Position numbers and translations under genes: made by a program. DNA of 64,000 bases from Acinetobacter lwoffii (GTDB lineage: Bacteria > Pseudomonadota > Gammaproteobacteria > Pseudomonadales > Moraxellaceae), in the NCBI RefSeq assembly GCF_022967985.1, contig NZ_JALJVC010000006.1, forward strand, positions 62,001 through 126,000, in the 5' to 3' direction. The notes under the pieces were generated by a model. It was not told where the DNA came from, ran no database searches, and saw only the letters and a list, made by a program, of their open reading frames with translations. Shown here in pieces: positions 54,727 through 64,000 of the stretch; within the stretch, counting starts at the first letter, position 1; every line of letters begins with the position of its first letter.

Positions 54727-55684
54727 AGAAGGTCTGGTTTGAGATGAATCGCATGATTATATAAAGATTAGCTCAAGAAGTTAATTTAGATGCGGTGAGT
54801 TTAGAGAAATTTTGCTTTAAGCCCGTATTCCGCTTCAATCAGACCTATTTGGTTCAATCTTTACGCTCTTCAATACTTTTAAACTCTTCTGCAAAGATGA
54901 TGACGAGCAAAATATCAACAAATGTATGTGTTTTTGCCACTATCTAAGCGTTAGGCGATTAATGGCTTCACTGTGTAGAAGGCTTGAAGATGAACACATT
55001 CGTCATTTCATGCGTCTATAAATACGAGGCATATAAGTCGAGCGTTTTATCTTAAACCCGCTGAGATTTAACCTTTATCTCCGGAAGAAGAAATAGATTC
55101 TTGTACAGTGTCTGTCATGAATACTTGAATTGAAAATGATGTAATTAATTCCAATATATTGGAAGAATAGACCTAGGAAAATCCAAGTACAATAAGAGAA
55201 AATATCATTAACATATTGTCTTATCTTATATTTTTAAATTTTCATCAAGTTTTGAGAAATGGTCGATAGCTTATATATAAAGAGGATAATCAGCACAACT
55301 CTAAAGTCAGAATGTAAAGAGTTTTCTATGCTATAGAAGTCGAACATTGCAGTAAAATCAGCCAGACAACTCTTGTTCAAAACTAAAAATATCACTAAAA
55401 GGAAGAATTTAGCGTTAACATGAAGATACAGTTACATAAAGGATATTAACTGTTTTTGCCAATTGGGTTTACAATGAAAATAATCTGAATACCCAGCGAA
55501 TTGTAATTTTTTAACATTGCCAAATCTCTGCAAAGTTTTCATTATAGCGCCACTGTTTGCTATATGCTTTCTACGTTAATTCAAAGAAATTATAAATAGT
55601 AATGTAGAAAATCATGCAATAATAAGCAGAGTTTGCAGACATCTTGCAAACAAACCCCGATACTTTTTAATTGGAGCATGCTGG
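54727..55684. other. Long gene-poor region between ybaK and aroQ
   Basis: About 960 bases without an intact gene. On the minus strand around 54835-54960 two short stretches read like broken protein: one ending AEEFKSIEERKD-stop and one in the next frame, NQIGLIEAEYGLKAKFL-stop. This may be the decayed 3' end of a former gene; the family was not recognised. The aroQ promoter is presumably near the right end. Confidence 0.5.
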
Positions 55685-56140
55685 ATGAGTTCGACCATTT
55701 TGGTTATTCATGGACCGAATTTAAACTTGCTTGGGAAGCGCGAACCGGAAGTTTATGGTCACCTTAGTCTTGACGATATTAACCAGCAGCTGATTGCTCA
55801 GGCTCAACAAGCTACCTTACAACTCGATACTTTCCAGAGCAACTGGGAAGGTGCCATTGTTGACCGAATTCATCAAGCCCAGCAAGACGGCATTCAATAT
55901 ATCATTATTAATCCAGCAGCATTGACCCATACCTCTGTTGCTGTTCGCGATGCCCTCCTTGGCGTTGCCATTCCTTTCATTGAAGTCCATCTGTCTAATG
56001 TGCATGCACGTGAGGCATTCCGACATCATTCATACTTGTCCGATAAAGCCATCGGCGTGATCTGTGGTCTAGGTGCAAAAGGCTATGCTGCTGCCCTCGA
56101 CTATATCATTGAAAAAATACAACCTTCTACACAATCTTAA
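55685..56140 (+). CDS. aroQ: Type II 3-dehydroquinate dehydratase
   Basis: 151 residues. [17 protein letters not shown] gives the catalytic loop with Arg19 and Tyr24; [16 protein letters not shown] and [17 protein letters not shown] contain the catalytic His. Third step of the shikimate pathway. GGAGCATGCTGG precedes the ATG. First gene in an aroQ-accB-accC cluster, common in gammaproteobacteria. Confidence 0.95.
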   Translation: MSSTILVIHGPNLNLLGKREPEVYGHLSLDDINQQLIAQAQQATLQLDTFQSNWEGAIVDRIHQAQQDGIQYIIINPAALTHTSVAVRDALLGVAIPFIEVHLSNVHAREAFRHHSYLSDKAIGVICGLGAKGYAAALDYIIEKIQPSTQS

Positions 56141-56156
56141 TTAGGAATACTGTCTC

Positions 56157-56573
56157 ATGGATATCCGTAAAATCAAGAAACTCATCGACTTGATGATTGA
56201 ATCTGACTTACAGGCGATCGAAGTTAAAGAAGGCGATCAATCGATTGCATTAACTCGTCGTAATCCAGTGGTTGCAGCAGCTGTTCCTGCGATGCCTGCA
56301 CCAGCAGCCGAAGCGCCAGCAGCAAAATCTCCTCGCGGCGCAGTTGAAACTTCGCCAATGGTCGGCGTGTTCTATGCAGCACCAAGCCCGGGTGAACCGA
56401 CATTTGTTAAAGTTGGCCAGACCGTTTCTGCAGGCGATACGCTCGGTATTATCGAAGCAATGAAAATCATGAACCCGATTGAAGCAACTCAAAGCGGTGT
56501 GATTGAAGAAATTCTGGTGAAAAATGGTGAAGTGATTCAATTCGGTCAACCACTTTTCCGCTACCGCGCTTAA
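56157..56573 (+). CDS. accB: Biotin carboxyl carrier protein of acetyl-CoA carboxylase
   Basis: 138 residues: a short N-terminal domain (about 1-35), an Ala/Pro linker (about 40-60) and a biotinyl domain with Lys103 in EAMKIMNPIEA. It carries carboxybiotin between AccC and the carboxyltransferase. 16 bp after aroQ and 18 bp before accC. Confidence 0.95.
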   Translation: MDIRKIKKLIDLMIESDLQAIEVKEGDQSIALTRRNPVVAAAVPAMPAPAAEAPAAKSPRGAVETSPMVGVFYAAPSPGEPTFVKVGQTVSAGDTLGIIEAMKIMNPIEATQSGVIEEILVKNGEVIQFGQPLFRYRA

Positions 56574-56591
56574 TCACCCCGGGGATTTATA

Positions 56592-57956
56592 ATGTTGCAA
56601 AAAGTTTTAATTGCAAACCGTGGTGAAATTGCGTTACGCATCACCCGGGCTTGCAGAACTTTAGGGATCAAAACTGTAGGTGTCTATTCTGACGCAGATA
56701 AGGACCTGATGCATTTACGTTTCTGTGATGAAGCAGTGTGTATTGGCCCTGGTGCGAGCAGTGACAGCTACCTGAATATTCCTGCGATTATTACAGCTGC
56801 TGAAATTACCGGTGCAGATGCAATCCATCCTGGTTATGGATTCCTCGCTGAAAATGCAGAATTTGCCGAAATCGTAGAAAATTCTGGTTTTATCTTTATT
56901 GGTCCACGTCCGGAACATATTCGTTTAATGGGGAACAAGGTTTCTGCCATTATTGCCATGAAAAAAGCTGGTGTACCAACAGTACCAGGCTGCGACCATG
57001 CTGTAACGATTCACAATGCGATGGCTGAAGCGAAAGAGATCGGTTTTCCACTGATTGTAAAAGCTGCTTCTGGCGGTGGTGGCCGTGGTATGCGTATCGT
57101 AGAAAATGTCGATACCCTGCTTGAATCTGTTCAGGCTGCACAGCGTGATGCGGAAATGTGGTTTGGTGATGATACGGTCTATATGGAACGTTTCCTACAA
57201 AAGCCACGTCATGTCGAAGTGCAAGTGTTGGCTGATGGTAATGGCCATGCGATTCATCTGTATGATCGTGATTGTTCACTACAGCGTCGCCATCAAAAAG
57301 TACTGGAAGAAGCGCCAGCACCGAACTTACCAGAGCAAGCACGTGCTGATATTCTAGAAGCCTGTGTGAATGCATGTAAGCTGATGCAATATCGTGGTGC
57401 AGGTACATTCGAATTCCTGTTTGAAGATGATGAGTTCTTCTTCATTGAAATGAATACGCGTGTTCAGGTTGAGCATCCGGTGACTGAAATGGTCACGGGG
57501 ATCGATATTATCGAACAGCAATTGCGTATTGCTGGCGGCTTAGGTCTCGATATTCAGCAAGAAGACGTCAAGGTTTTAGGACATGCGATTGAATGCCGTA
57601 TTAACGCAGAAGATCCATCGACCTTCCTGCCTTCACCAGGCAAGATTGACAACTTCTATGCACCAGGCGGCGCAGGTATCCGTTTAGATTCGCATGTCTA
57701 TCCAGGCTACAGCATTCCACCGTATTATGATTCGATGATTGCCAAACTGATTTCGCATGGTAAGGATCGTGAGACGTCTATTTCTCGAATGAGAAATGCT
57801 TTGGAAGAAATGATTTTGACTGGCGTTAAAACCAATATTCCTTTGCATAAAGATTTAATCCTTCAGGATAAAAACTTCTGCAAACAGGCAATGGATATTC
57901 ATTACCTAGAGAAGCATTTATTAAAGCAGCTTGAAGGTGCTGAAGACAAAGCTTAA
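56592..57956 (+). CDS. accC: Biotin carboxylase subunit of acetyl-CoA carboxylase
   Basis: 454 residues, ATP-grasp enzyme carboxylating biotin on Acc[15 protein letters not shown] start, [15 protein letters not shown], glycine-rich [29 protein letters not shown] and RINAEDP are all present. GGGGATTTATA precedes the ATG. Followed by a bidirectional terminator. Confidence 0.96.
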   Translation: MLQKVLIANRGEIALRITRACRTLGIKTVGVYSDADKDLMHLRFCDEAVCIGPGASSDSYLNIPAIITAAEITGADAIHPGYGFLAENAEFAEIVENSGFIFIGPRPEHIRLMGNKVSAIIAMKKAGVPTVPGCDHAVTIHNAMAEAKEIGFPLIVKAASGGGGRGMRIVENVDTLLESVQAAQRDAEMWFGDDTVYMERFLQKPRHVEVQVLADGNGHAIHLYDRDCSLQRRHQKVLEEAPAPNLPEQARADILEACVNACKLMQYRGAGTFEFLFEDDEFFFIEMNTRVQVEHPVTEMVTGIDIIEQQLRIAGGLGLDIQQEDVKVLGHAIECRINAEDPSTFLPSPGKIDNFYAPGGAGIRLDSHVYPGYSIPPYYDSMIAKLISHGKDRETSISRMRNALEEMILTGVKTNIPLHKDLILQDKNFCKQAMDIHYLEKHLLKQLEGAEDKA

Positions 57957-57971
57957 ATCAAAGCTCATAAA

Positions 57972-57998
57972 AAACCGCTGTCATTCAGCGGTTTTTTT
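57972..57998. terminator. Bidirectional terminator after accC
   Basis: AAACCGCTG (57972-57980) and CAGCGGTTT (57986-57994) with T run after and A run before; serves accC and the convergent small periplasmic gene. Confidence 0.88.
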
Positions 57999-58010
57999 AT
58001 TGTTTGCAAT

Positions 58011-58487
58011 TTAAGGCAATACGCGTCTGAGCACGGCAAAACATTGCTCGGCTTTTTCATTGGCGCAGAAGTTAATGGTATAAGGGTTTTGCCATTTGAC
58101 AAAATACTGCGAAATTTCACCAGACTGATCCACTTGATTGCCTGAACAGTCTTTTTCATTATTGTCGTATTTTACTTGCAGAATCAGCGCTGGAATCTGC
58201 TGCGAAGGATCCTGTGCCGGCTGATAGTCATACAGCCCTGACGTCCACTCGTCGCCACTTTTAATCACCACATTATTATTGCCTTTAAAATTATAATATT
58301 CGATACATTTTTTATTATTCGGGATTTCCATTCCCCACAATCCGACAATTTCCGGACGGGTTTTCACAGTAAATGTATTTGGGATTTCAGCAGCTTTAGC
58401 AGGAGCATTTGCTGGTTTTTTATTTTCTGTCGCCATTAGCCAAGGTGAGCTCATGAGTAAGATAAGGCTAAGACATATTTTTTTCAT
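58011..58487 (-). CDS. Small exported protein of unknown function
   Basis: About 158 residues with a signal peptide (KKICLSLILLMSSPWLMAT) and an Ala/Pro/Lys-rich stretch after cleavage. The mature part contains four Cys (KKCIEYY, KDCSGNQ, NFCANEK, EQCFAVL), which may form two disulfides, and a WGMEIPNNKKC segment. No family recognised. The ATG at 58487 is taken; the longer frame adds four residues. Confidence 0.65.
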   Translation of the reverse strand: MKKICLSLILLMSSPWLMATENKKPANAPAKAAEIPNTFTVKTRPEIVGLWGMEIPNNKKCIEYYNFKGNNNVVIKSGDEWTSGLYDYQPAQDPSQQIPALILQVKYDNNEKDCSGNQVDQSGEISQYFVKWQNPYTINFCANEKAEQCFAVLRRVLP

Positions 58488-58768
58488 ATTTACCGGCATC
58501 TTGTTAACAATTGATTCTAAATTATCATATTTTTTGGGATCGTGTCCCGCTCTAACGCAATTTCAATACAGAGTCAGAAATTATTTATCACATTGTTTAA
58601 AAAGATGGATTTCCTTTCTGACTTTTTTTGTATATATTTCGTATATAAGAATCTTAATAGTTCGTATTAATAACAGATTAATCAAACAATAAAATTATAT
58701 TTTGGGTCAAACTTAGTTGCTGAACAAAGTGATCATTCACACTTAAAAATTTGAATAGGATTTTAAAT

Positions 58769-60199
58769 TTGCAATTAGCTCGAATAACAGAACAACAATT
58801 AAATCATGAAACCTATGCTTATTTTGTCATTGTTTTCGCTGTTTTAGTCTGTTGTTTTATTGGGATCGCAACCAGACCGATTGAGTACCTGGCCTTATTG
58901 TGGCCGGCCAATGCTGCCTTGTTAGCCCTGTTCTTACGCTTTCCACATTTAAATAATATGGGAGGTTGGCTCGGTGCATTCAGTGCTTTTATGTTTGCAG
59001 ATCTGGTCACCGGGAACAGCCTATTACAAAGCCTGTTTCTTACCCTGTCTAATCTGATCAGTACTATTGTCTCGATATTTTTTATTCGATATTTCAAGAT
59101 TAATTACAAATACTATAATACCGGTTATACCTTCGTTCATTTATTTGGCATCTTCGCTTTTGCAGGCTGCCTGGCCAGTGCGGCTTTTGCAGTTATCACC
59201 TTGCCCAATCTACCCAATTCATTCATGACCAAAGAAAATTTATGGATTGATTTTGGTCTGTGGTGGACCGATGAAATGGTGAATTATATTGTGTTTCTTC
59301 CTTTAATCTTGGCATTCCCAAGAATAAAAGACATGCAGTACTTATTTAAAAACCGTCGTCAAAAACGTAATTACTTCAGCTATTTTTTACCTGCATCTTC
59401 AGTCGTGGCCTGTGTCATCATTACCAATATTTTTGCAGGCCCGGGTGCAATGCTCTACCCTCTGGCTGCACTGATCTGGGCTGCGTTGACCTATCGCCTG
59501 TTTACCATGACCATGATCAACGCTTTTGTGATTATCCTGACCTATTACAGCCTGACGCAATTTTACGCCACCAATCACACCATCCTGGCAGATTCTACAA
59601 TTTATATTTCGCTCCGGATCGGGCTGTTTATGCTGGCCTTATCTCCGCTCATACTGTGTATTATCAGCCAAAACCGCAATGAGCTGTTTAAACGGGTGTT
59701 GTATCTGGCCAATCATGACAGTCTGACCCGCACCATGAACCGTCATTTTTTCTTTCAGAAAGGTGAATATTTACTGCAATATGCCAACAGAATGGAATTT
59801 TCGGTCATCATGCTGGATATTGATCATTTCAAACGTCTGAACGATGATTTTGGCCATCATGTCGGTGACAAGGTGCTGCAACATTTTGCGGAAATCATTC
59901 GCTGCAATTTACGTGCTGAAGATCTGTTTGCACGAATTGGTGGGGAAGAATTTGTGCTGTTACTCTGGAATACCGAACCATCAGAAGCACGTCTTATTGC
60001 AGAACGGATTCGTGATCTGGTGGAAAAAACCCCGATTTATCAATCAGATGGCTCGCCCCTGTATATTACCGTGAGTGTGGGCATCACTCATCAAAATGAA
60101 CCGCAGGCCCAAGACCTGCAAAACCTGATTAATATTGCAGACCAAGCCTTGTATCAGGCCAAACATCGTGGGCGAAATCAGGTGGCGCTTGCATCTTGA
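58769..60199 (+). CDS. Diguanylate cyclase with MASE1-like membrane sensor
   Basis: About 476 residues. Eight or so transmembrane helices (residues about 20-300) form a MASE1-type sensor with LLWPANAALLALFLRFP and GGWLGAFSAFMFADLVTG. The GGDEF domain follows: NHDSLTRTMNRHFF, MLDIDHFKRLNDDFGHHVGD and the active-site RIGGEEFVLLL (about 388-398). It makes c-di-GMP. No ATG is suitable; TTG at 58769 has AGGA 8 nt upstream. No RxxD inhibitory site was noted five residues before GGEEF. It could act on the polysaccharide locus elsewhere in the window, but that is only a possibility. Confidence 0.85.
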   Translation: MQLARITEQQLNHETYAYFVIVFAVLVCCFIGIATRPIEYLALLWPANAALLALFLRFPHLNNMGGWLGAFSAFMFADLVTGNSLLQSLFLTLSNLISTIVSIFFIRYFKINYKYYNTGYTFVHLFGIFAFAGCLASAAFAVITLPNLPNSFMTKENLWIDFGLWWTDEMVNYIVFLPLILAFPRIKDMQYLFKNRRQKRNYFSYFLPASSVVACVIITNIFAGPGAMLYPLAALIWAALTYRLFTMTMINAFVIILTYYSLTQFYATNHTILADSTIYISLRIGLFMLALSPLILCIISQNRNELFKRVLYLANHDSLTRTMNRHFFFQKGEYLLQYANRMEFSVIMLDIDHFKRLNDDFGHHVGDKVLQHFAEIIRCNLRAEDLFARIGGEEFVLLLWNTEPSEARLIAERIRDLVEKTPIYQSDGSPLYITVSVGITHQNEPQAQDLQNLINIADQALYQAKHRGRNQVALAS

Positions 60200-60239
60200 G
60201 CCTAAATGATCTACAACCTTGAAGCAGCAACACTAGGGA

Positions 60240-61736
60240 ATGGCAATGAAATTTGAAGAATATCTGCAATATGACGGTTTAGGACTGGCTGATCTGGTCG
60301 CCAATAAACAAGTACATTCAAGTGAACTTTTATCTGCTGCACTAGAGCGTAGCTCAATTGCCAATCCCGAGCTAAATGCAATTATTATTCCGATGCATGA
60401 GCATGCATTGAAACGGAGCCAGCAAAATCTGTCCGGACCTTTTGCCGGTGTGCCTTTTCTGGTTAAAGACCTGTTTCAGGAATATGCCGGTTATCCAACT
60501 TCTTATGGTTGTCAGGGCTTAAAACGGATTGGTTATATCGCCGAGACCAATGCCGAGATTGTCAATCGCTGGGAAAAAGCCGGGATTGTGACTTTTGGAC
60601 GTACCAATACCCCTGAATTTGGGATTAAAGGTATTACTGAACCTGATGCCTGGGGCAGCTGTAAAAATCCGTGGAATTTACAGCATAATAGCGGCGGTTC
60701 ATCGGGTGGTTCAGCCTCTGCCGTGGCTGCAGGAATTGTACCAATTGCGGGTGCTGGTGATGGTGGCGGCTCGATACGTATCCCCGCTTCCTATTGCGGC
60801 CTGTTTGGCCTGAAACCGAGTCGTGGCCGCACGCCTTGGGGACCACAAATGAGTGAAGCCATGCATGGCGCCGCGATTCAGCATGTACTGACCAAAACGG
60901 TACGGGATAGTGCTGCAATGCTGGATGCCACCCATGGTGAAGATCATAGTTCACTGTTTAAGATTCAGCGTCCACAACATCATTATCTGGATGTGATTCA
61001 GCAACCACCGAAGAAGCTAAAAATTGCATTTAGCACTTATTCTACGATTGGTACACCTGTCTCCCAAGATGCGATCAACGCCATCGAACAAACAGCCAAA
61101 CTTTTAGAATCTTTGGGTCATGAAGTAGTCGAAGACCGCCCAACCATTGATGGCATGCAACTAGCCAAGGATTTTATTACCACCTGGTTTAGCCAGTTTT
61201 CATTTATGCTGGATGAAATCCAGAAAGGCTATCCGTCCAAATCGAATGATTTTGAACTGGACTCTTTAGCGCTGGCGGCTTTTGGGGCCAAAACCAGCGC
61301 GATTGATTATATCCAGAACCTGAATAACTGGGGCCAGTACGTGACCCAGATGAATCATTTCTTTGATAATTATGATCTGTACCTGACGCCTGCAACGGCG
61401 ACAGTGGCGCCAAAAAATGGTGAGGTCAAAACACCAAACTGGCAGAAACCGATTCTTAAAGCTTTATTGAAACTAAATAAAGCACATTTGCTGGCGCAAG
61501 GTAAACTGGTCGACCAGATTGTGAAAGAAAATCTAAAATGGGTGCCTTTTACCCAGTTGGCCAATATTACCGGACTCCCAGCGATGTCTGTACCACTGTA
61601 CTGGAATGAACAAAACCTGCCGCTCGGTTCACAGTTTATTGCGCCGTTTGCCCGTGAGGATCTGCTATTACAACTGGCAGCCCAATTGGAACAGGCACAA
61701 CCGTGGTTTGGGCAATACGCCAAAATCCGTATTTAA
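60240..61736 (+). CDS. Amidase-signature family hydrolase
   Basis: 498 residues with the Ser-cisSer-Lys triad: Lys in GVPFLVKDL (about 75-80), cis-Ser/Ser in NSGGSSGGSASAVAAG and GAGDGGGSIRIPAS (about 151-185). Late FTQLANITGLPAMSVPL is typical. Hydrolyses an amide; related to 6-aminohexanoate-dimer and aryl-acylamidases, substrate unknown. ATGs at 60240 and 60246 both follow AGGGA. The next gene converges on it. Confidence 0.88.
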   Translation: MAMKFEEYLQYDGLGLADLVANKQVHSSELLSAALERSSIANPELNAIIIPMHEHALKRSQQNLSGPFAGVPFLVKDLFQEYAGYPTSYGCQGLKRIGYIAETNAEIVNRWEKAGIVTFGRTNTPEFGIKGITEPDAWGSCKNPWNLQHNSGGSSGGSASAVAAGIVPIAGAGDGGGSIRIPASYCGLFGLKPSRGRTPWGPQMSEAMHGAAIQHVLTKTVRDSAAMLDATHGEDHSSLFKIQRPQHHYLDVIQQPPKKLKIAFSTYSTIGTPVSQDAINAIEQTAKLLESLGHEVVEDRPTIDGMQLAKDFITTWFSQFSFMLDEIQKGYPSKSNDFELDSLALAAFGAKTSAIDYIQNLNNWGQYVTQMNHFFDNYDLYLTPATATVAPKNGEVKTPNWQKPILKALLKLNKAHLLAQGKLVDQIVKENLKWVPFTQLANITGLPAMSVPLYWNEQNLPLGSQFIAPFAREDLLLQLAAQLEQAQPWFGQYAKIRI

Positions 61737-61752
61737 TACTGAGATGATATTT

Positions 61753-62919
61753 TCAAGCCTGTTTTTGCAGTTCGACTTTATTTGGCAATCCGAAAATCAG
61801 TAACAAGCCAAGCAAAGTCGATACTGCAGCAGCGATAAAAATAGATGTGCCGCCGACTTGATCCCAATAATGCCCAGCCAGAATACTGCCACTCGCCACG
61901 CCAACGCCCCACATCGTGCTATATAGCGCTTGTCCACGTCCTTGCTGCCCTGCAGAAAAATTCTGGAAAATCACTCGCATCGCAATCATATGAAATAAAC
62001 CAAAACTTAAAGCGTGAATCGTTTGAGCAAAAAACTGTGCCATGAATGAAGCAGGAAAGACCCCGACGATGAACCATCTTAATCCGGTCATCAATAAGCA
62101 TAACGTGACCAGATGGCGCCATGACCAGCGTGTCAGAAAGAACGTCGCATAGGCAAACATGATGATTTCCGCAATGACCCCGACTGACCAGAGCAGCCCA
62201 ATCTGGCTGGTGCTAAATCCCGCCTGACTGAGATAATTGCTATAAAAACTATAAAACGGCGCGTGTGAAAATAGCAGAATCAATTCAATCAGGAAAAAAC
62301 TATACACCACTGGGCGTTTAAATATCGGCCATAAGGGTTCGAGCTGTTTCTGGGCGGTAGGCGCCATCGTGGGCTCTTTAATGGTAAATGACCAGAGAAA
62401 GGCCAGAAATGAAATACACAGCAACAACACTGGCAACATACTGATGCTCATAATTTCAAAGACGGCGCCCAAGCCGAATACACCAATAATAAAACCGACA
62501 GATCCCCATTTTCGTACTTTGCCATAGAGTTCTGCTCTTTTTTCCCCGAGCCAAAACAAAGTCACGCCTTCAAACTGTGCCAAAATAGCATTCTGAAAGA
62601 AACTGAAAATCAGCATCAGTAAAGCTACGGACTGAAAGCTATTGGGAATGATAAAAATCATGAACCAGATACAGGCTTCCATCCAGGTGGCAATACGCAC
62701 CAGCAGCATGCGTTTACCGGATTTGTCTGCAATCCAGCCCCAAATTAAGGGAGCAAAGAAGCGGGTGACGATTGCAATAGAAGATAAAATGCCGATTTCC
62801 TGATAATTGAAGCCTTGATCTTCAAGATACAGACTCCAAAAAGGCATGAACGCCCCAACAATCGCATAGTAAAAAAAGTAAAATCCACTGAGTCTATGCT
62901 GGATTGCTAGAACTGGCAT
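61753..62919 (-). CDS. MFS transporter (MFS_1-like, HcaT-type)
   Basis: 388 residues, 12 hydrophobic helices in two halves. The start HRLSGFYFFYYAIVGAFMPFWSLYL and LIWGWIADKSGKRM fit the HcaT/MFS_1-like group. Substrate unknown. Monocistronic, convergent with the amidase. Confidence 0.82.
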   Translation of the reverse strand: MPVLAIQHRLSGFYFFYYAIVGAFMPFWSLYLEDQGFNYQEIGILSSIAIVTRFFAPLIWGWIADKSGKRMLLVRIATWMEACIWFMIFIIPNSFQSVALLMLIFSFFQNAILAQFEGVTLFWLGEKRAELYGKVRKWGSVGFIIGVFGLGAVFEIMSISMLPVLLLCISFLAFLWSFTIKEPTMAPTAQKQLEPLWPIFKRPVVYSFFLIELILLFSHAPFYSFYSNYLSQAGFSTSQIGLLWSVGVIAEIIMFAYATFFLTRWSWRHLVTLCLLMTGLRWFIVGVFPASFMAQFFAQTIHALSFGLFHMIAMRVIFQNFSAGQQGRGQALYSTMWGVGVASGSILAGHYWDQVGGTSIFIAAAVSTLLGLLLIFGLPNKVELQKQA

Positions 62920-63297
62920 TGATTTATATATCCTAATATTTTCAAAATGTTAAACTCAATAAATTTCTATAGCACTGTATTCGACGACTCTTGATTTTGC
63001 TACGAGCATCTTGCATTAGTCTAAAAATAAATTTTCATAAGTTTATGGATAAATTTTGCTAAAGTAAAAATTCTGTGTTGAGTTAAATTAAAGTAAGAAT
63101 ATAAATCGGCTTCTATATTGAGCACACGATAAAGAGTGGAAACATTTTTAGAAAGGAGCTGGATGAACTTTAAATCTGGAGATCAATAATTACACAGACA
63201 TTATCATTAATTTATGGCTAAAGTATGTCCAAAGAATTTTCAGATCATAGGCTAAAAAATTAAAACGAACTCTAGCTTTATAGCAAGGAGAAAATCA
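62920..63297. other. Divergent promoter region before the catalase-like gene
   Basis: About 380 bases. A tiny frame, ATG at 63163 to TAA at 63187-63189 (MNFKSGDQ), has AAGGAG at the right distance and may be a leader peptide or chance. Otherwise AT-rich with no recognised operator. Confidence 0.5.
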
Positions 63298-64000
63298 ATG
63301 CCTAACTTTATAAGACCTCTATACTCGGGTCTAGTCTTCCTCCCTCTAATGGTAATAAGTATTTGTAGTGCTGCATATGCTAACGCTTCCCCTATAACCT
63401 CTAACTCTCCAAAAGATAATCTTCATCCCAATATAGATCATTATTTAAGTGAAAGTCTTTATCCTGATGAAGCAAACATAACTGAAAAAATCGCAGATAT
63501 AATTGAGATATCTATTCGGAAAGAGTATTCCACAGGTATCGCGCTACGTGATGCCCATCCCAAAGCACACGGTTGCGTACGCGCAGAATTCAAAGTAGAT
63601 GAAGCTCTTCCCAAAAACTTGGCTCAAGGTGTTTTTCTTCCGGGAAAAACATATCAAGCCTGGATTCGTTTCTCTAATGGGTCTAAAAATGCCCAACAAG
63701 CAGATATTAAAAAAGATGCCCGTGGCATGGCGATAAAACTTTTGGGAGTACCGGGAGAAAAGCTTTTAGATGATGAAACCTCTACTCAAGATTTCATTAT
63801 GATCAATCATCCTGTCTTTTTTGTGAATGATCCAGTCAGATATATGTCATTTATGCAAGATATAAATAGCGATAGATTTTTCAATAAACTGCATATTCCT
63901 TTTGCATTAGGAGCTAAAGGAACCTGGATTGCCTTAAATACGAGAAATAAAATTTCTAATCCTTTGCAAACTAGATATTGGTCTATGGTGCCCTATCAAT
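63298..64000 (+). CDS. Exported catalase-like heme peroxidase (SrpA type), N-terminal part
   Basis: At least 234 residues; the gene runs off the window. A signal peptide (LVFLPLMVISICSAAYANA, about residue 28) targets it to the periplasm. The heme-catalase core is visible: RDAHPKAHGCVRAEF with the distal His, WIRFSNGS, KDARGMAIKLLG, and DFIMINHPVFFVND with the conserved Asn. The family (catalase-related peroxidases of about 350 residues) lacks the long catalase C-terminus. AAGGAG lies 8 nt before the ATG. Confidence 0.85.
   Translation, partial: MPNFIRPLYSGLVFLPLMVISICSAAYANASPITSNSPKDNLHPNIDHYLSESLYPDEANITEKIADIIEISIRKEYSTGIALRDAHPKAHGCVRAEFKVDEALPKNLAQGVFLPGKTYQAWIRFSNGSKNAQQADIKKDARGMAIKLLGVPGEKLLDDETSTQDFIMINHPVFFVNDPVRYMSFMQDINSDRFFNKLHIPFALGAKGTWIALNTRNKISNPLQTRYWSMVPYQ

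Overview
The window looks like a chromosomal segment of an Acinetobacter species (Moraxellaceae, Gammaproteobacteria). The evidence is family-level and by eye: an AT-rich genome, an eptA-pmrA-pmrB operon, a thermostable-hemolysin family gene, a mesX-mesD methionine synthase pair, an aroQ-accB-accC cluster and an ISNCY-type transposase remnant. No species is assigned. No tRNA, rRNA or CRISPR was seen.

Region 1 (1-13457) is purine catabolism and uptake: the end of a nucleobase permease, a Tsx-like outer-membrane channel, allantoicase and ureidoglycolate lyase, FAD urate hydroxylase (HpxO), a LysR regulator divergent from a Rieske oxygenase, and a BMP-type ABC importer with an amidohydrolase/deaminase. 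Four sequences with sigma-54 -24/-12 geometry sit in front of tsx, alc-allA, hpxO and the importer operon. This suggests the region is switched on under nitrogen limitation. An intercistronic 13-bp hairpin follows the binding-protein gene.

Region 2 (13696-21615) is a synthase-dependent exopolysaccharide locus. A TPR/beta-barrel exporter and a UDP-GlcNAc 2-epimerase converge on an overlapping five-gene operon: a membrane protein with a GGDEF-like but motif-less domain, an unknown membrane protein, a GT2 synthase without PilZ, a BcsB-like periplasmic protein and a glycosidase-like protein. The layout recalls the E. coli NfrA/NfrB/WecB surface glycan and the Bcs systems. It is the best candidate here for a little-described system.

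Region 3 (22236-33135) holds mesX-mesD-flavin reductase (folate-independent, oxygen-requiring methionine synthesis), an MgtC/DUF4010 gene broken by one in-frame TGA, and the polymyxin-resistance operon eptA-pmrA-pmrB. PmrA boxes (half-sites of the HTTAAD type spaced by 5) precede eptA, dgkA-PAP2 and a thermostable hemolysin/AMP-ligase operon, each 47-48 bp from the start codon. They define a local PmrA regulon. The AMP-ligase is cut short.

Region 4 (33234-43968) is a self-contained acetoin/2,3-butanediol catabolic cassette: a GAF regulator, lipoyl synthase, acoABC, the E3 gene, acetoin reductase and butanediol dehydrogenase. It lies between the truncated ligase and an IS remnant, which suggests acquisition or rearrangement.

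Region 5 (43966-64000) is mostly housekeeping and small conserved genes: an esterase, a nitroreductase, fumC with a Fur box, a GalE-like protein lacking the catalytic Lys, tusDCBE, a beta-propeller protein, ybaK, aroQ-accBC, a MASE1-GGDEF cyclase, an amidase, an MFS transporter and the start of a secreted catalase-like protein.
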